Source: CAILZL01 sp050181835 (GTDB lineage Bacteria; Pseudomonadota; Gammaproteobacteria; Steroidobacterales; Steroidobacteraceae). Taken from it: a DNA stretch of 64,000 nt. Under the pieces are notes generated by a model. That model was not told where the DNA came from, did no database searches, and was given only the letters and a program-made list of their open reading frames with translations. The stretch is from the NCBI GenBank assembly GCA_050181835.1, contig JBFXCU010000012.1, positions 1 to 64,000 of the forward strand, given 5' to 3'. Below are positions 34,277-43,876 of this stretch, one piece after another. Position 1 is the stretch's first letter. Every line of letters begins with the position of its first letter. The position numbers and the translations under genes were made by a program.

Positions 34277-35582
34277 GATTCGCCACATCTTGTAATTGCG
34301 TACGCAGAGCAGCCAAGGTTGGCTCGATTTCAGTTTCCTGACGTGGCAACGATAACAACTGCGCCAGCGCCGGTGGCACCGGCACGGGTTTATCAACTAA
34401 CGGTTCAACAATATCGTTGAACTTGGCTGGATGGGCAGTACCGACCAACACCCACTGTTTACTCAATTGCTCCTGGGGCAAGTGCCAATACACTTCTGCG
34501 GCGGTGGCAGTATGCGGGCACCACACCAACTGCAACTTTTGCGCATCGTGTGCAATACGCGCGCGAATCTGTTCATCACTGACACTGACGGCAGTGACCT
34601 GCTGACGCAAGGCATCAAAGCCATACAACGAACGCAGGCGTTCCATATTGCTGGGATTACCTACATCCATCGCCGACGCCAATGTGGCGAAACTCTGGCG
34701 TGGTTGCCACTCACCAGTATCAAGGTAGTCAGGAATGGTGCGATTGGCGTTGGTAGCCAGTATCACCTGACCGATGGGCAGTCCCATGGCGCGTGCCCAG
34801 ATGCAGGCCATGGAGTTGCCAAGGTTGCCACTGGGAATAATGAAATTGGCTGGCTGGCCAGTACGGCGCCATATTTCCAACGCACTACGTACGTAGTAAA
34901 CCATTTGTGGTAATAACCGACCAATGTTGATGCTATTGGCCGATGACAATTCATGTGATTGCGCTAACGACGCATCCATGAACGCCTCTTTTACCATGCG
35001 TTGACAATCATCGAAGGTGCCATGCACGCTGAAGGTGCGGATATTGCCACCCCAACAAGCCAGTTGTTGTGCTTGGCGTTGTGAGACCAAACCTTTGGGA
35101 TACAAAACCGCCACGTCGACCCATGGTCGACCGTGAAACGCAGCAGCCACTGCGCCACCTGTATCACCGGAAGTTGCCACAAGAATAGTCAGTTTACGTG
35201 GCTTGCCAGCTCGGATGCGCTCCATGCTGGCAGCCAAAAATCGTGCGCCAAAATCTTTAAACGCGGCAGTTGGACCATGCACCAGTTCCAGCACCGATAC
35301 TGGCCCTGCCGTTCCGTTTATGGGGGTTAAAGGCGCGGGGAAATTAAAGGCCTCACGACACACTTCCGCCAATACTGGAGCGAGTGCATCACCGGCTGCG
35401 AATGGCGCAATCAACTTGGCGGCAATATCTGCCAGTTCAGTAAGACCGTCAAAATCTGCGGCGGTGAAGCGGGGTATATCAACCGGCACATACAAGCCGC
35501 CATCGGGCGCAATGCCTTGGGCAAGGGCGGTGCTCAAACTGACACGATGATCCGGATTACGGGTACTGTGAAACAACATCAA
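34269..35582 (-). CDS. thrC: Threonine synthase
   Basis: PLP enzyme that converts O-phosphohomoserine to threonine. 437 residues; N-terminal STRNPDHRVSLSTALAQGIAPDGGLYVP is typical of the fungal/gammaproteobacterial class. PLP Lys in GPTAAFKDFGARF (near residue 110), phosphate-binding SGDTGGAVAAAF, and IIPSGNLGN are present. Third enzyme of the thrABC set, 32 bases after thrB. Confidence 0.96.
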   Translation of the reverse strand: MMLFHSTRNPDHRVSLSTALAQGIAPDGGLYVPVDIPRFTAADFDGLTELADIAAKLIAPFAAGDALAPVLAEVCREAFNFPAPLTPINGTAGPVSVLELVHGPTAAFKDFGARFLAASMERIRAGKPRKLTILVATSGDTGGAVAAAFHGRPWVDVAVLYPKGLVSQRQAQQLACWGGNIRTFSVHGTFDDCQRMVKEAFMDASLAQSHELSSANSINIGRLLPQMVYYVRSALEIWRRTGQPANFIIPSGNLGNSMACIWARAMGLPIGQVILATNANRTIPDYLDTGEWQPRQSFATLASAMDVGNPSNMERLRSLYGFDALRQQVTAVSVSDEQIRARIAHDAQKLQLVWCPHTATAAEVYWHLPQEQLSKQWVLVGTAHPAKFNDIVEPLVDKPVPVPPALAQLLSLPRQETEIEPTLAALRTQLQDVANHE

Positions 35583-35614
35583 TTAACCAACCATGAAAAA
35601 CAACTTAGTCAAAT

Positions 35615-36565
35615 TTAGTCAATTAATCGGGCGCCAGTGGGTTCCAAGCTGGAAATCCACGCGTCGCTATCCAAGCCTACTGCCTTGAAAGCTGCGACCA
35701 TGCCATCGCGTGCCAATTCTGCGCGGTCGGGAGTAATCCAGGCAAATACCGTCGGGCCAGCACCTGATATGGAGCACCCTAGCGCACCGGCACTCATGGC
35801 GGCGTGTTTGACTGCATCAAAGCCAGGGATCAATACGCGACGTTGCGGTTCGATAATCACATCGTTCAACGATTCGCCAATCAGCCGTAAGTCGTTGGTA
35901 AAGCACCCGGTCAGAAAACCTGCCAGATTGGCGGTTTGCCAAGTCACATCTGACAACGGTACCGTGTCCTTTAAGATTTTGCGTGCATCGCGTGTCGCCA
36001 GCATCATGTGTGGGTGTACCAGCACGCAACGAACATTGTCCGGAACGGGAATCTGTTTGACGTTTGGGTTATCAATGCCCACTGTCAACACTAGGCCGCC
36101 AAACAATGAAGGCGCAATGTTATCGACATGCACTGAACCGCTGGCCACTTCTTCACCATGCATGGCATGTTGCAACAAGGCCAGTTGAGTCAAGGGTGTG
36201 GGTAATAGTGCATTGGCGGCAACGACAGCGGCGACTGCAGAAGCAGCTGAGCCGCCCAGTCCTGAGCCGAGCGGGATGCCTTTTTCAATGGTCAACTCAA
36301 TGCCGAACCCTGGTTGTTGCGCTTTAACAATGCTCATTACTGCGCGACCTGCTGTGTTGCGCTCCGCTTCCAATGGCAAATCCAGCACTGTTCCGGTGAT
36401 GGCAGCAATGCGCACACCAAGCTCCACGGTGCGGCGTGCTGTAACCCGATCACCGATGGCCTGCACACTCAAGCCTAATATATCAAAGCCGACCGCGACA
36501 TTACCGACGCTGGCTGGCGCAAACGCCGTAGCCGATTGCCGGCCCGCATTATTTGAGGTTGTCAT
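35615..36565 (-). CDS. thrB: Homoserine kinase
   Basis: GHMP-family kinase of 316 residues that phosphorylates homoserine. It has the ATP-binding PLGSGLGGSAASAVAA (near 96), N-terminal ASVGNVAVGFDILG, and C-terminal GCSISGAGPTVFA. The ATG overlaps the thrA TAA by one base (TAATG), giving translational coupling. This is the ThrB type, not the unrelated ThrH/CotH-like homoserine kinase of some pseudomonads. Confidence 0.96.
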   Translation of the reverse strand: MTTSNNAGRQSATAFAPASVGNVAVGFDILGLSVQAIGDRVTARRTVELGVRIAAITGTVLDLPLEAERNTAGRAVMSIVKAQQPGFGIELTIEKGIPLGSGLGGSAASAVAAVVAANALLPTPLTQLALLQHAMHGEEVASGSVHVDNIAPSLFGGLVLTVGIDNPNVKQIPVPDNVRCVLVHPHMMLATRDARKILKDTVPLSDVTWQTANLAGFLTGCFTNDLRLIGESLNDVIIEPQRRVLIPGFDAVKHAAMSAGALGCSISGAGPTVFAWITPDRAELARDGMVAAFKAVGLDSDAWISSLEPTGARLID

Positions 36566-39075
36566 TAGAGCTTGGCACCGAGATAGGCACAGACACGTAA
36601 CAGATCGGCAAACACGCCACCGGCAGTTACTTCAGGGCCCGCTCCCGGACCTTGCACTACCAATGGATTCTGATTGTAGCGACTGGTACTGAAGCGCACG
36701 ACGTTATCAGTGAGATTGATGTTGGCGAAGGTATGATTGCGAGGTAGCTCTACCAGACCTACGGTTGCTTTGCGAGTTGCCGCATCCAGCGAACCTATGT
36801 ACCGCAGTACCTGATCACGACCGCGCGCAGCGGCCAGACGTTGTTGCATCTGTTGATCGAATTCTGGCAACCGTTGCAGGTATTCATCGACACTGCAGTC
36901 CTTGAGTGCTGCGGGCACCAGCGTTTCCAGCGCGACATCAGTCAGCTCAAGGTCAAGGCCCATCTCCCGACCGAGAATCACTACTTTGCGCGCGAAATCC
37001 AAGCCAGACAAATCATCGCGTGGATCAGGTTCGGTGTAACCCTTCGCTTTGGCTTCGCGTACTACCGCTGAAAATGGCTGTGAACCATCATAGACATTGA
37101 ACAAATACGCCAGTGTGCCCGATAGTATTCCTTCGATGCGTACGATCTCATCGCCAGTTTCACGTAAGTCATGCAAGGTTTGAATCACCGGTAACCCAGC
37201 ACCTACAGTGGCTTCATACAAGTAGTGCGAACCACCGCTGCGACGAGCCGCCTGTAGCTGCTGGAAATAAGTATAGCTACCGCTATTGGCTTTCTTGTTG
37301 GGGGTGACGACGTGAATGCCTGCTGCCAACCATTCTGCGTAGTGACTAGCTACTTCGGCACTGGCTGAACAGTCAACGATTATCGCATGCGGTAAGTGAC
37401 TGGCATGAATGTGTTCGGCAAACCGTTTCAAGTCAGCAGGTTCTTTTTCGGTGGACGCCATATCACGCCAATTGTTGAGCGACATTTCGCCAGCCACCAA
37501 CTGCATGGTTTTTGACTTGACCGTACCACGCACACGCAGGTCTATATTGAAGTTGCGCGCCAAGCGTTCAACTTGCGTAGCTAGTTGGTCTAGGAACGCA
37601 GCACCGACCAAGCCAGGGCCAATCACCCCAATGGAAACCGTATTGGGCGAAAGATAAAATCCAGAGTGCACCGAGCGTAATGCACGCGCCGAATGCTTAC
37701 CATCAATGACCACCGAAATATTGCGTTCGGATGCGCCCTGCGCAATGGCTTTGACACTAACACCAGTATTACCTAGTGCATTGAACACCTTGCCAGCCAC
37801 TCCATGCGAACCCGCCATGCCGTCACCTACTACGGCGAGGATGCTACAGTCGCGGGTCACTTCGACGCGCTGAATCTGGCCCTGCCGCAACTCGCTATGG
37901 AAAGCGTCACGCACTACGTGTTCGGCTTTATCTGCTTCTGATTCGGGTATGGCAAAACAAATGGAATGTTCGGAACTGCCTTGAGAAATTAATATCACCG
38001 AAATCTCATGTTCGCGTAATGCACCGAATAGACGATGCGCAGTACCCGGTACGCCAATCATGCCAGCACCTTCGAGGTTTACCAGTGCGATCCTGTCAAA
38101 GCTGGTAATGCCTTTCACGAGCAAGGCCGATTCCGGTTTGGCGCAAATCAGCGTGCCCGCCTTGTCCGGCGCAAAAGAATTGCGAATCCAGATAGGAATT
38201 TGTTGTGCCACCGCCGGTGCCATGGTCTGCGGATGAATGACTTTGGCGCCAAAGTACGCCAGCTCCATGGCCTCGTTGTAAGACAGCGAGTCAATGACTC
38301 GCGCATCCGGTACCAGGCGCGGATCGGCACTCAGTACGCCATCCACATCGGTCCAGATAATGATTTCTGAGGCGTTGAGTAGCGCACCAAAAATTGATCC
38401 AGAAAAATCGCTGCCGTTACGCCCCAGCGTGGTTTGCAGGCCTTTGGCATCTCGGGCAATAAAGCCCGTAACAATTAATGTGGTTGGCCCTTGGTGTTGA
38501 ATAACTTTTGCGGTGTTGGCGCGTGAGTTCTCCCAGCGCACTGCCGGGCCTAACGGGCTCCAGTCAACGCTGACGATATCGCGGGCGTCGATCCATTCAA
38601 CTATCCCCGGACGGTTGCCGCGACCGCGCAAATAGCGCATGAACAGCCTGGTTGACCAGATCTCACCAAAACCGGCCACCAGATCTCGCACCATCTGTGA
38701 AGCCGCGCGGATCAAACTCACCGTATGCAAAATATTGGTGATGTCCTGACAGTCCCGATCCAGCAGCTCGCTGTAATCTTGGCGATCGGCAGGAGTCAGT
38801 AGTGTTTCTGCAATCTTGATATGGCGCTGACGTACGGCTTCCAATTGCGTAGTGACGGTTGCTTCTTGGCGCTCGGCGGATTCCACCAGATTCAGCATGG
38901 CATCAGTGACGCCGCGACAGGCGGACAGCACTACCGCCATGCGTTGATGAGGGTCACGCTCCAGAATATTCGCTACCCGCTCCATGCATTGTGCGTCAGC
39001 GACACTGGAGCCACCAAATTTATGAACCTGCCACTGTTGAGCGAGTATCGACGAATCCACGGCGCGTTGAGCCAC
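36565..39075 (-). CDS. thrA: Bifunctional aspartate kinase / homoserine dehydrogenase I
   Basis: First and third steps from aspartate to threonine in one 836-residue protein. The aspartokinase part (1 to about 310) has VHKFGGSSVADA and GRNGSDFSG. Two ACT domains follow (about 320-470) for threonine feedback. The dehydrogenase part starts near 480 (IGVIGPGLVGAAFLDQL) and has TPNKKANS, YEATVGAGLPVI and GILSGTLAYLFN. Start is GTG 39075. I looked in the 165 bases upstream for a Thr/Ile-rich leader peptide and attenuator and did not find one, so control may rest mainly on feedback. Confidence 0.95.
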   Translation of the reverse strand: MAQRAVDSSILAQQWQVHKFGGSSVADAQCMERVANILERDPHQRMAVVLSACRGVTDAMLNLVESAERQEATVTTQLEAVRQRHIKIAETLLTPADRQDYSELLDRDCQDITNILHTVSLIRAASQMVRDLVAGFGEIWSTRLFMRYLRGRGNRPGIVEWIDARDIVSVDWSPLGPAVRWENSRANTAKVIQHQGPTTLIVTGFIARDAKGLQTTLGRNGSDFSGSIFGALLNASEIIIWTDVDGVLSADPRLVPDARVIDSLSYNEAMELAYFGAKVIHPQTMAPAVAQQIPIWIRNSFAPDKAGTLICAKPESALLVKGITSFDRIALVNLEGAGMIGVPGTAHRLFGALREHEISVILISQGSSEHSICFAIPESEADKAEHVVRDAFHSELRQGQIQRVEVTRDCSILAVVGDGMAGSHGVAGKVFNALGNTGVSVKAIAQGASERNISVVIDGKHSARALRSVHSGFYLSPNTVSIGVIGPGLVGAAFLDQLATQVERLARNFNIDLRVRGTVKSKTMQLVAGEMSLNNWRDMASTEKEPADLKRFAEHIHASHLPHAIIVDCSASAEVASHYAEWLAAGIHVVTPNKKANSGSYTYFQQLQAARRSGGSHYLYEATVGAGLPVIQTLHDLRETGDEIVRIEGILSGTLAYLFNVYDGSQPFSAVVREAKAKGYTEPDPRDDLSGLDFARKVVILGREMGLDLELTDVALETLVPAALKDCSVDEYLQRLPEFDQQMQQRLAAARGRDQVLRYIGSLDAATRKATVGLVELPRNHTFANINLTDNVVRFSTSRYNQNPLVVQGPGAGPEVTAGGVFADLLRVCAYLGAKL

Positions 39076-39240
39076 TGCTTGTTCTCTATCAAGTTGCTAC
39101 GAGAAAGTGCGCGCCTAGTGCACAGCGCCTGTTTGGCAGGCGTGACCCCGTCCGCAGGCGGCGCAAGGCCCGACACTGTACTGACAGTATTTGCCGTGAG
39201 CAAGCCACAAAATCAAACGAGCTCAGGCGTTATGGCGTGA

Positions 39241-40542
39241 TTAACTGGGTTCGTTAAAGCGGCCAAAGGCAAACACGGCGTGTTCGTTGTTGGCGGCACC
39301 GGTGCGGGCGAAGCTAAGCGTTTCGGAAGAGTCCACTACGGCAGTGGGCGCTTGTGTTGAATTGAGATAGGTAATGCGAGCTGGGCCAATCTGGATCAGG
39401 TCTCGATGCTGAAGTACGTGCCGAACCACGCGACGCGAATTGACTAGCAGTCCATTAGTGCTACCTAGATCAATCAGCAAATTCTGCGCCGGTTCACGCA
39501 CGATCAATGCGTGGTAGCGACTGACAAAAGCGCTATCAATACTGACATCAGCCAGTTCGCTTCGACCGATTAACATCCGATCACCCTGTAAGCTTTGCAC
39601 GCTGTCGACGCCACCGCGTACTGAAATCAACAGTAATGTTTCAGTTGGTGCTGTCTCGGCTTCATGAGGCATGTCCAAGATAGGCTCTTCCGTTACAAGC
39701 GAGATGCCAAGCTGTAGCGCTGCCATTAGTATCGATTGTTCGTTTACAGCAGTCAGTCCTTCCATTGCTGCCACTGCCAGCGCGCGATTACAAATCCGAT
39801 TGACCACAGTAGGGGTTCCGCTCGACAAGCGATATAGCAGGGACATTAATGTGTGTGGTATCAAATGGTCAGGGTCCTGCGCACCGGCGGCGCGCAGTCG
39901 GTGTGCCACGTAGTTGGCTAATTGATCCTCGGACAAGCCGGTGATGGCAACTCGCGGCACGCCAGCAGGAACAAGTTTATTTAGTCGTGGTGAGTCAACC
40001 ACAAGATTCAACAGCGGTTGACCCAGCAACAGTAGCTTGATCAGACGTGCTCCGTTAGATTCCAAGCAAGCAATATGCCGCAATTCCTCCAATACTTGCG
40101 GCTGCATGCATTCAAGATTTTCAATAATTAACAGGCAGATACGCCCATTCCCTACTTGATGCGTCAGGTATCTGTCCAGCAGTAAACGCCGATCGGTGCG
40201 GTCTTGGCTATCTAGTTCAACACCTAATTGACGTAAAATCTCCAATAGGAACTCGCGCGGCCCCATATCTGTGCGCTGTATGTGAGCCACCAATATTCGG
40301 TCATCTAGGCTTGCAAGAAACAGGCGTGCCAGCAAGCTTTTACCAACTCCTTTGCTGCCGGTCAGGACTCCGGCAGAAACCTGCGAGCACAGCACACGAC
40401 GCATAAAATCCAAGGCACGCAAATATTGCTCGCCCGGGAAAAAGTAGCTGTCAGTAGTGACTTCAGCAAAGGCTGGCTCATTCAAGCCCCAAGTGGCGAG
40501 CACCTCTTCTTCCCACGCATCGTTGGCTGTGTTTTCTGGCAC
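39241..40542 (-). CDS. ExeA/GspA-like AAA ATPase with C-terminal FHA domain
   Basis: 433 residues in two parts. The N-terminal ATPase (about 20-285) has Walker A in GVLTGSKGVGKSLLARLF, Walker B-like ICLLIIENLE and an arginine-rich C-lid, as in ExeA/GspA proteins that help insert the secretin. The FHA domain (about 300-395) has MLIGRSELADVSID, SRYHALIV and IDLGSTNGLLVNSRRV, the phosphothreonine-binding core. Fusion of the two suggests phosphorylation-dependent control, possibly of secretin or pilus assembly; that is inference. Start is GTG 40542. It stands alone between thrA and tRNA-Pro, far from gsp genes. Confidence 0.8.
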   Translation of the reverse strand: MPENTANDAWEEEVLATWGLNEPAFAEVTTDSYFFPGEQYLRALDFMRRVLCSQVSAGVLTGSKGVGKSLLARLFLASLDDRILVAHIQRTDMGPREFLLEILRQLGVELDSQDRTDRRLLLDRYLTHQVGNGRICLLIIENLECMQPQVLEELRHIACLESNGARLIKLLLLGQPLLNLVVDSPRLNKLVPAGVPRVAITGLSEDQLANYVAHRLRAAGAQDPDHLIPHTLMSLLYRLSSGTPTVVNRICNRALAVAAMEGLTAVNEQSILMAALQLGISLVTEEPILDMPHEAETAPTETLLLISVRGGVDSVQSLQGDRMLIGRSELADVSIDSAFVSRYHALIVREPAQNLLIDLGSTNGLLVNSRRVVRHVLQHRDLIQIGPARITYLNSTQAPTAVVDSSETLSFARTGAANNEHAVFAFGRFNEPS

Positions 40543-40690
40543 GCTGACAGTGAATCCTAGTGACTGATGCCGATATTATTTGCCCGAGTCTACTTACCTC
40601 GTAAGGACTTACAAGCTACCGTCTGACGTGTGGCAGCATGTGAGCCCAAAATTGGCGAGCTCCCGCTAGTGACTGGTGGATTCTACTAAG

Positions 40691-40768
<78 letters not shown>

Positions 40769-40854
40769 ACCGATGGTAACCAGTTTATAGTCGTGATTAC
40801 GCAGGCTGCGGATCATAGCGGAAGCGCATCACGCCTAACAGAGAATTATCGACT

Positions 40855-41211
40855 TTAGCGCCGGAGTATCTTTAGTACGTCCTCAAGCTCGCTGCGCAAT
40901 TGACGCACGACTTGCTGCGTCTGATTCGCGTCACCCTTGGCCTCTTCACCTTCAAGACGCAGGCGCGCGCCGCCAATGGTGAAGCCATGGTCATATAGCA
41001 GGCTGCGTATCTGACGAATGACCAGTACATCTTGGCGTTGATAATAGCGGCGATTGCCGCGTCGCTTCACTGGACTCAGCTGTTCGAATTCCTGCTCCCA
41101 ATAGCGCAGCACATGGGGTTTGACCTCGCACAGCTCGCTCACTTCACCAATGGTGAAGTAGCGTTTACCAGGAATTGGCGGCAATTCGTTGTTATTCGCT
41201 GGTTCCAACAT
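40855..41211 (-). CDS. MerR-family transcriptional regulator
   Basis: 118 residues. A MerR winged helix at about 18-85 (YFTIGEVSELCEVKPHVLRYWEQEF, then RRYYQRQDVLVIRQIRSLL) and a short C-terminal coiled coil; no sensor cysteines, so it is not a metal-type MerR. Homologues directly after ihfA are common in gammaproteobacteria, but targets are unknown. It overlaps the ihfA end by 20 bases, so it is translated from the same message. Confidence 0.88.
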   Translation of the reverse strand: MLEPANNNELPPIPGKRYFTIGEVSELCEVKPHVLRYWEQEFEQLSPVKRRGNRRYYQRQDVLVIRQIRSLLYDHGFTIGGARLRLEGEEAKGDANQTQQVVRQLRSELEDVLKILRR

Positions 41212-41494
41212 AGGCCTCTACTCTGGCTTTGAGTTTTTGACCTGGGCGAAAAGTAACAACTCGTCGGGCACTAATGGGAATTTCTTCGCCGGTTTTGGGA
41301 TTGCGGCCTGGACGCTGGTTCTTGTCGCGCAGGTCAAAATTACCAAAGCTGGACAACTTGACTTGCTCACCATTGGACAGGGCGGTGCGGATTTCCTCAA
41401 AAAATAAGTCAATCAATTCGCGTGCTTCACGCTTATTTAGACCCAATTGGTCAAACAGGGCTTCCGCAATTTCTGCCTTGGTCAGTGCCGCCAT
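41192..41494 (-). CDS. ihfA: Integration host factor subunit alpha
   Basis: 100-residue DNA-bending protein of the HU/IHF family; forms a heterodimer with IhfB. It starts MAALTKAEIAEALFDQLGLNKREA and has the beta-arm GRNPKTGEEIPISARRVVTFRPGQKLK with the intercalating Pro. Two bases separate it from pheT, the usual pheST-ihfA operon. Confidence 0.97.
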   Translation of the reverse strand: MAALTKAEIAEALFDQLGLNKREARELIDLFFEEIRTALSNGEQVKLSSFGNFDLRDKNQRPGRNPKTGEEIPISARRVVTFRPGQKLKARVEAYVGTSE

Positions 41495-41496
41495 AG

Positions 41497-43869
41497 TTAT
41501 TTGTCTCTGAGTCGTGCGTCCAGTCGCTGCGCCAGATGTCCAATGACTCGTATTATCACGGTGTCAACTTCAGCATCAGTTAGCGTCCGTGAAGTATCCT
41601 GCAAATAAACTCCTAAGGCTATGCTTTTCTTGCCTTTATCTAAGTCAGCCCCATGATATACATCGAAAATACTGAAGTCATGTAGCAGTGGGCCGGCAGA
41701 TTCACGCACCGCCGCCGCTAATTCACTGAATGGCGTGCTCTCTGCAACCAGTAATGCCAAATCACGGCGCACCACTGGAAAACGAGATATTTCTTTATAT
41801 TCTGGTAGTTGAGAGTCAAATCTCGACTCAATCTCGAGCTCAAACACTATTGCTGAATACATCAAGTCCAGTGATTTTACTAATGAAGGGTTCAATCTAC
41901 CCAGCCAACCGACCGGTTGACCATTGCACAAAATGCGCGCGCTCTGCCCAGGATGTAGCGCAGAGTGAGAGGCGGCAACGAAACTAAATTCTCCGAACCG
42001 TCCGGTCAACGTCAACAAGGCTTCCACATCCGCTTTAACATCATGAAAGTCGATAACGGTGGTGGCAGTGCCCCATTGTTTGGGAGCCAATAAGCCACCT
42101 GCTATACCGGCAATCACGCCTGTTTCTTGCTTTCCATCAGCAGAAAACTGTCGCCCGGTTTCAAACAACCGTATCCGTGGCTGTTGCCGTTTCTGGTTGT
42201 GTTGCAGCGCCTGTAATAAACCCGGCCACAGCGATAATCGCATGACGGCGAGTTCAGCTGAAATGGGGTTGGCAAGTGTCAGCGCAGGCGCATTCGCGAA
42301 CATTGCCTGCTGAATGACCGGGTCAGTAAAGCTGTAAGTAATTGCTTCCTGATAGCCCCGATCCACCAGCAATAAGGCGCAGCGTCTGGCAGGTATTTGT
42401 GTTTCGCTTATATTATGCAAGCGCTGAATAGCCGTCTCCGGCGTGGCAGGAATACGGTCATAGCCGTATATACGCGCCACTTCTTCAATCAGGTCTTCCT
42501 CAATACTGAGGTCGAAACGCCAGCTTGGAGGCACTACGTTCCAGACAGTTGCGTCAGCTGCCGCATCAATCTCTTGCATGCCAAGACTGTTCAATATGCG
42601 AGTCACCTCGCTGGCGGGAATGTCGTGGCCTAATACCCGACAGATACGCGTATGACGTAATTTGATTGGTTGGCGCGCTGGTCTGGTAGAGCCCGTCACC
42701 TGCACCGGCCCCGCCTCACCACCGGCGATGGTCAAAACCAACTGAGTGGCCAATTCAATTGCTCGCTCTTGAAGGTTGAAATCAACCCCGCGTTCAAAGC
42801 GCTGCGAGGCATCAGTCACCAAGCCGTATCGACGGCCCCGGCCAGCGATTGCATCAGGATTGAAATACGCAACTTCCAGTAAAACATCGGTGGTGGTATC
42901 GCTGATGGCGGAATCCAAGCCACCCATCACCCCAGCTAACGCTAATGTACGATGCTGGTCAGCAATCACTAACACATCGCTACTCAGAGTAATTATCTTG
43001 CCATCCAACAGAGTTACTTGCTCGTTGGCAAACGCTTGTCGCACCACGATGCCGTCTTGCAGTTTGTGCAAGTCATAGGCGTGCATGGGCTGACCCAACT
43101 CCAGCATTACATGGTTGGTGATATCGACAATTGCATTGATCGAGCGAACTCCGGCACGTCGCAGACGTTCCTGCAACCACCACGGAGATCGTGCACCGGG
43201 ATTAATCCCTTTGATAACACGACTGACAAACTTGCCGCAGCCTTCTGAGGCAATCGTGACTGGCAATACCTGCGCATGCGTTGCCGGAATGGGCGGCTGT
43301 GCAGGCATAGCCAATAACGTACCTTGCTGCGCAGACACCTCACGTGCTACGCCCAGCACGCTCATGCAATCCCCACGATTGGGGGTGAGATTGATGTCAA
43401 ACACTACATCATCAAGAGATAAGGCCGTCACTAGATCCTGACCAACAAGCACATCAGTTGGTAATTCCAATAATCCCTGACTCTCTTCCGCCAAACCTAG
43501 CTCTTTGGCGGAGCACAGCATGCCGAATGAATCCATACCACGCAATTTCGCTTGTTTAATTTCCATGCCGCCAGGCAAGGTCGCGCCAATCCTCGCCAAA
43601 GGTACTTTAATACCCGCGCGAACATTGCTGGCACCGCAAATAATTTGCACTTCTTGTTTGCCATCATTGACACGGCATACGGAAAGTTTTTCAGCATCAG
43701 GGTGTTTACTGGTGGCCAACACTTCAGCCACGACAATACCTGACATGGCCGGCGCTGCCACTGCTTGGCCTTCAATTTCAAGACCCGTCATCGTCAAGGT
43801 ATGCGCTAGCATCGGCACATCATGTCCGACATCCACCCAGCGCGATAAGCTTTGCAAACTGATTTTCAT
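41497..43869 (-). CDS. pheT: Phenylalanyl-tRNA synthetase beta subunit
   Basis: 790 residues with the bacterial PheT domain order: N-terminal EMAP/OB-like tRNA-binding domain (about 40-150), B3/B4 editing domains, B5, catalytic-like core and the C-terminal anticodon-binding FDX-ACB domain (from about 700, SRFPVVRRDLALLV). It pairs with PheS as an alpha2beta2 enzyme and removes mischarged tyrosine. It begins eight bases after the pheS stop. Confidence 0.97.
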   Translation of the reverse strand: MKISLQSLSRWVDVGHDVPMLAHTLTMTGLEIEGQAVAAPAMSGIVVAEVLATSKHPDAEKLSVCRVNDGKQEVQIICGASNVRAGIKVPLARIGATLPGGMEIKQAKLRGMDSFGMLCSAKELGLAEESQGLLELPTDVLVGQDLVTALSLDDVVFDINLTPNRGDCMSVLGVAREVSAQQGTLLAMPAQPPIPATHAQVLPVTIASEGCGKFVSRVIKGINPGARSPWWLQERLRRAGVRSINAIVDITNHVMLELGQPMHAYDLHKLQDGIVVRQAFANEQVTLLDGKIITLSSDVLVIADQHRTLALAGVMGGLDSAISDTTTDVLLEVAYFNPDAIAGRGRRYGLVTDASQRFERGVDFNLQERAIELATQLVLTIAGGEAGPVQVTGSTRPARQPIKLRHTRICRVLGHDIPASEVTRILNSLGMQEIDAAADATVWNVVPPSWRFDLSIEEDLIEEVARIYGYDRIPATPETAIQRLHNISETQIPARRCALLLVDRGYQEAITYSFTDPVIQQAMFANAPALTLANPISAELAVMRLSLWPGLLQALQHNQKRQQPRIRLFETGRQFSADGKQETGVIAGIAGGLLAPKQWGTATTVIDFHDVKADVEALLTLTGRFGEFSFVAASHSALHPGQSARILCNGQPVGWLGRLNPSLVKSLDLMYSAIVFELEIESRFDSQLPEYKEISRFPVVRRDLALLVAESTPFSELAAAVRESAGPLLHDFSIFDVYHGADLDKGKKSIALGVYLQDTSRTLTDAEVDTVIIRVIGHLAQRLDARLRDK

Positions 43870-43876
43870 GCCGGGC

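Noticed and set aside
39076..39240. Thr/Ile leader peptide and attenuator before thrA
   Set aside because: No short frame rich in Thr and Ile codons followed by a terminator hairpin could be found.
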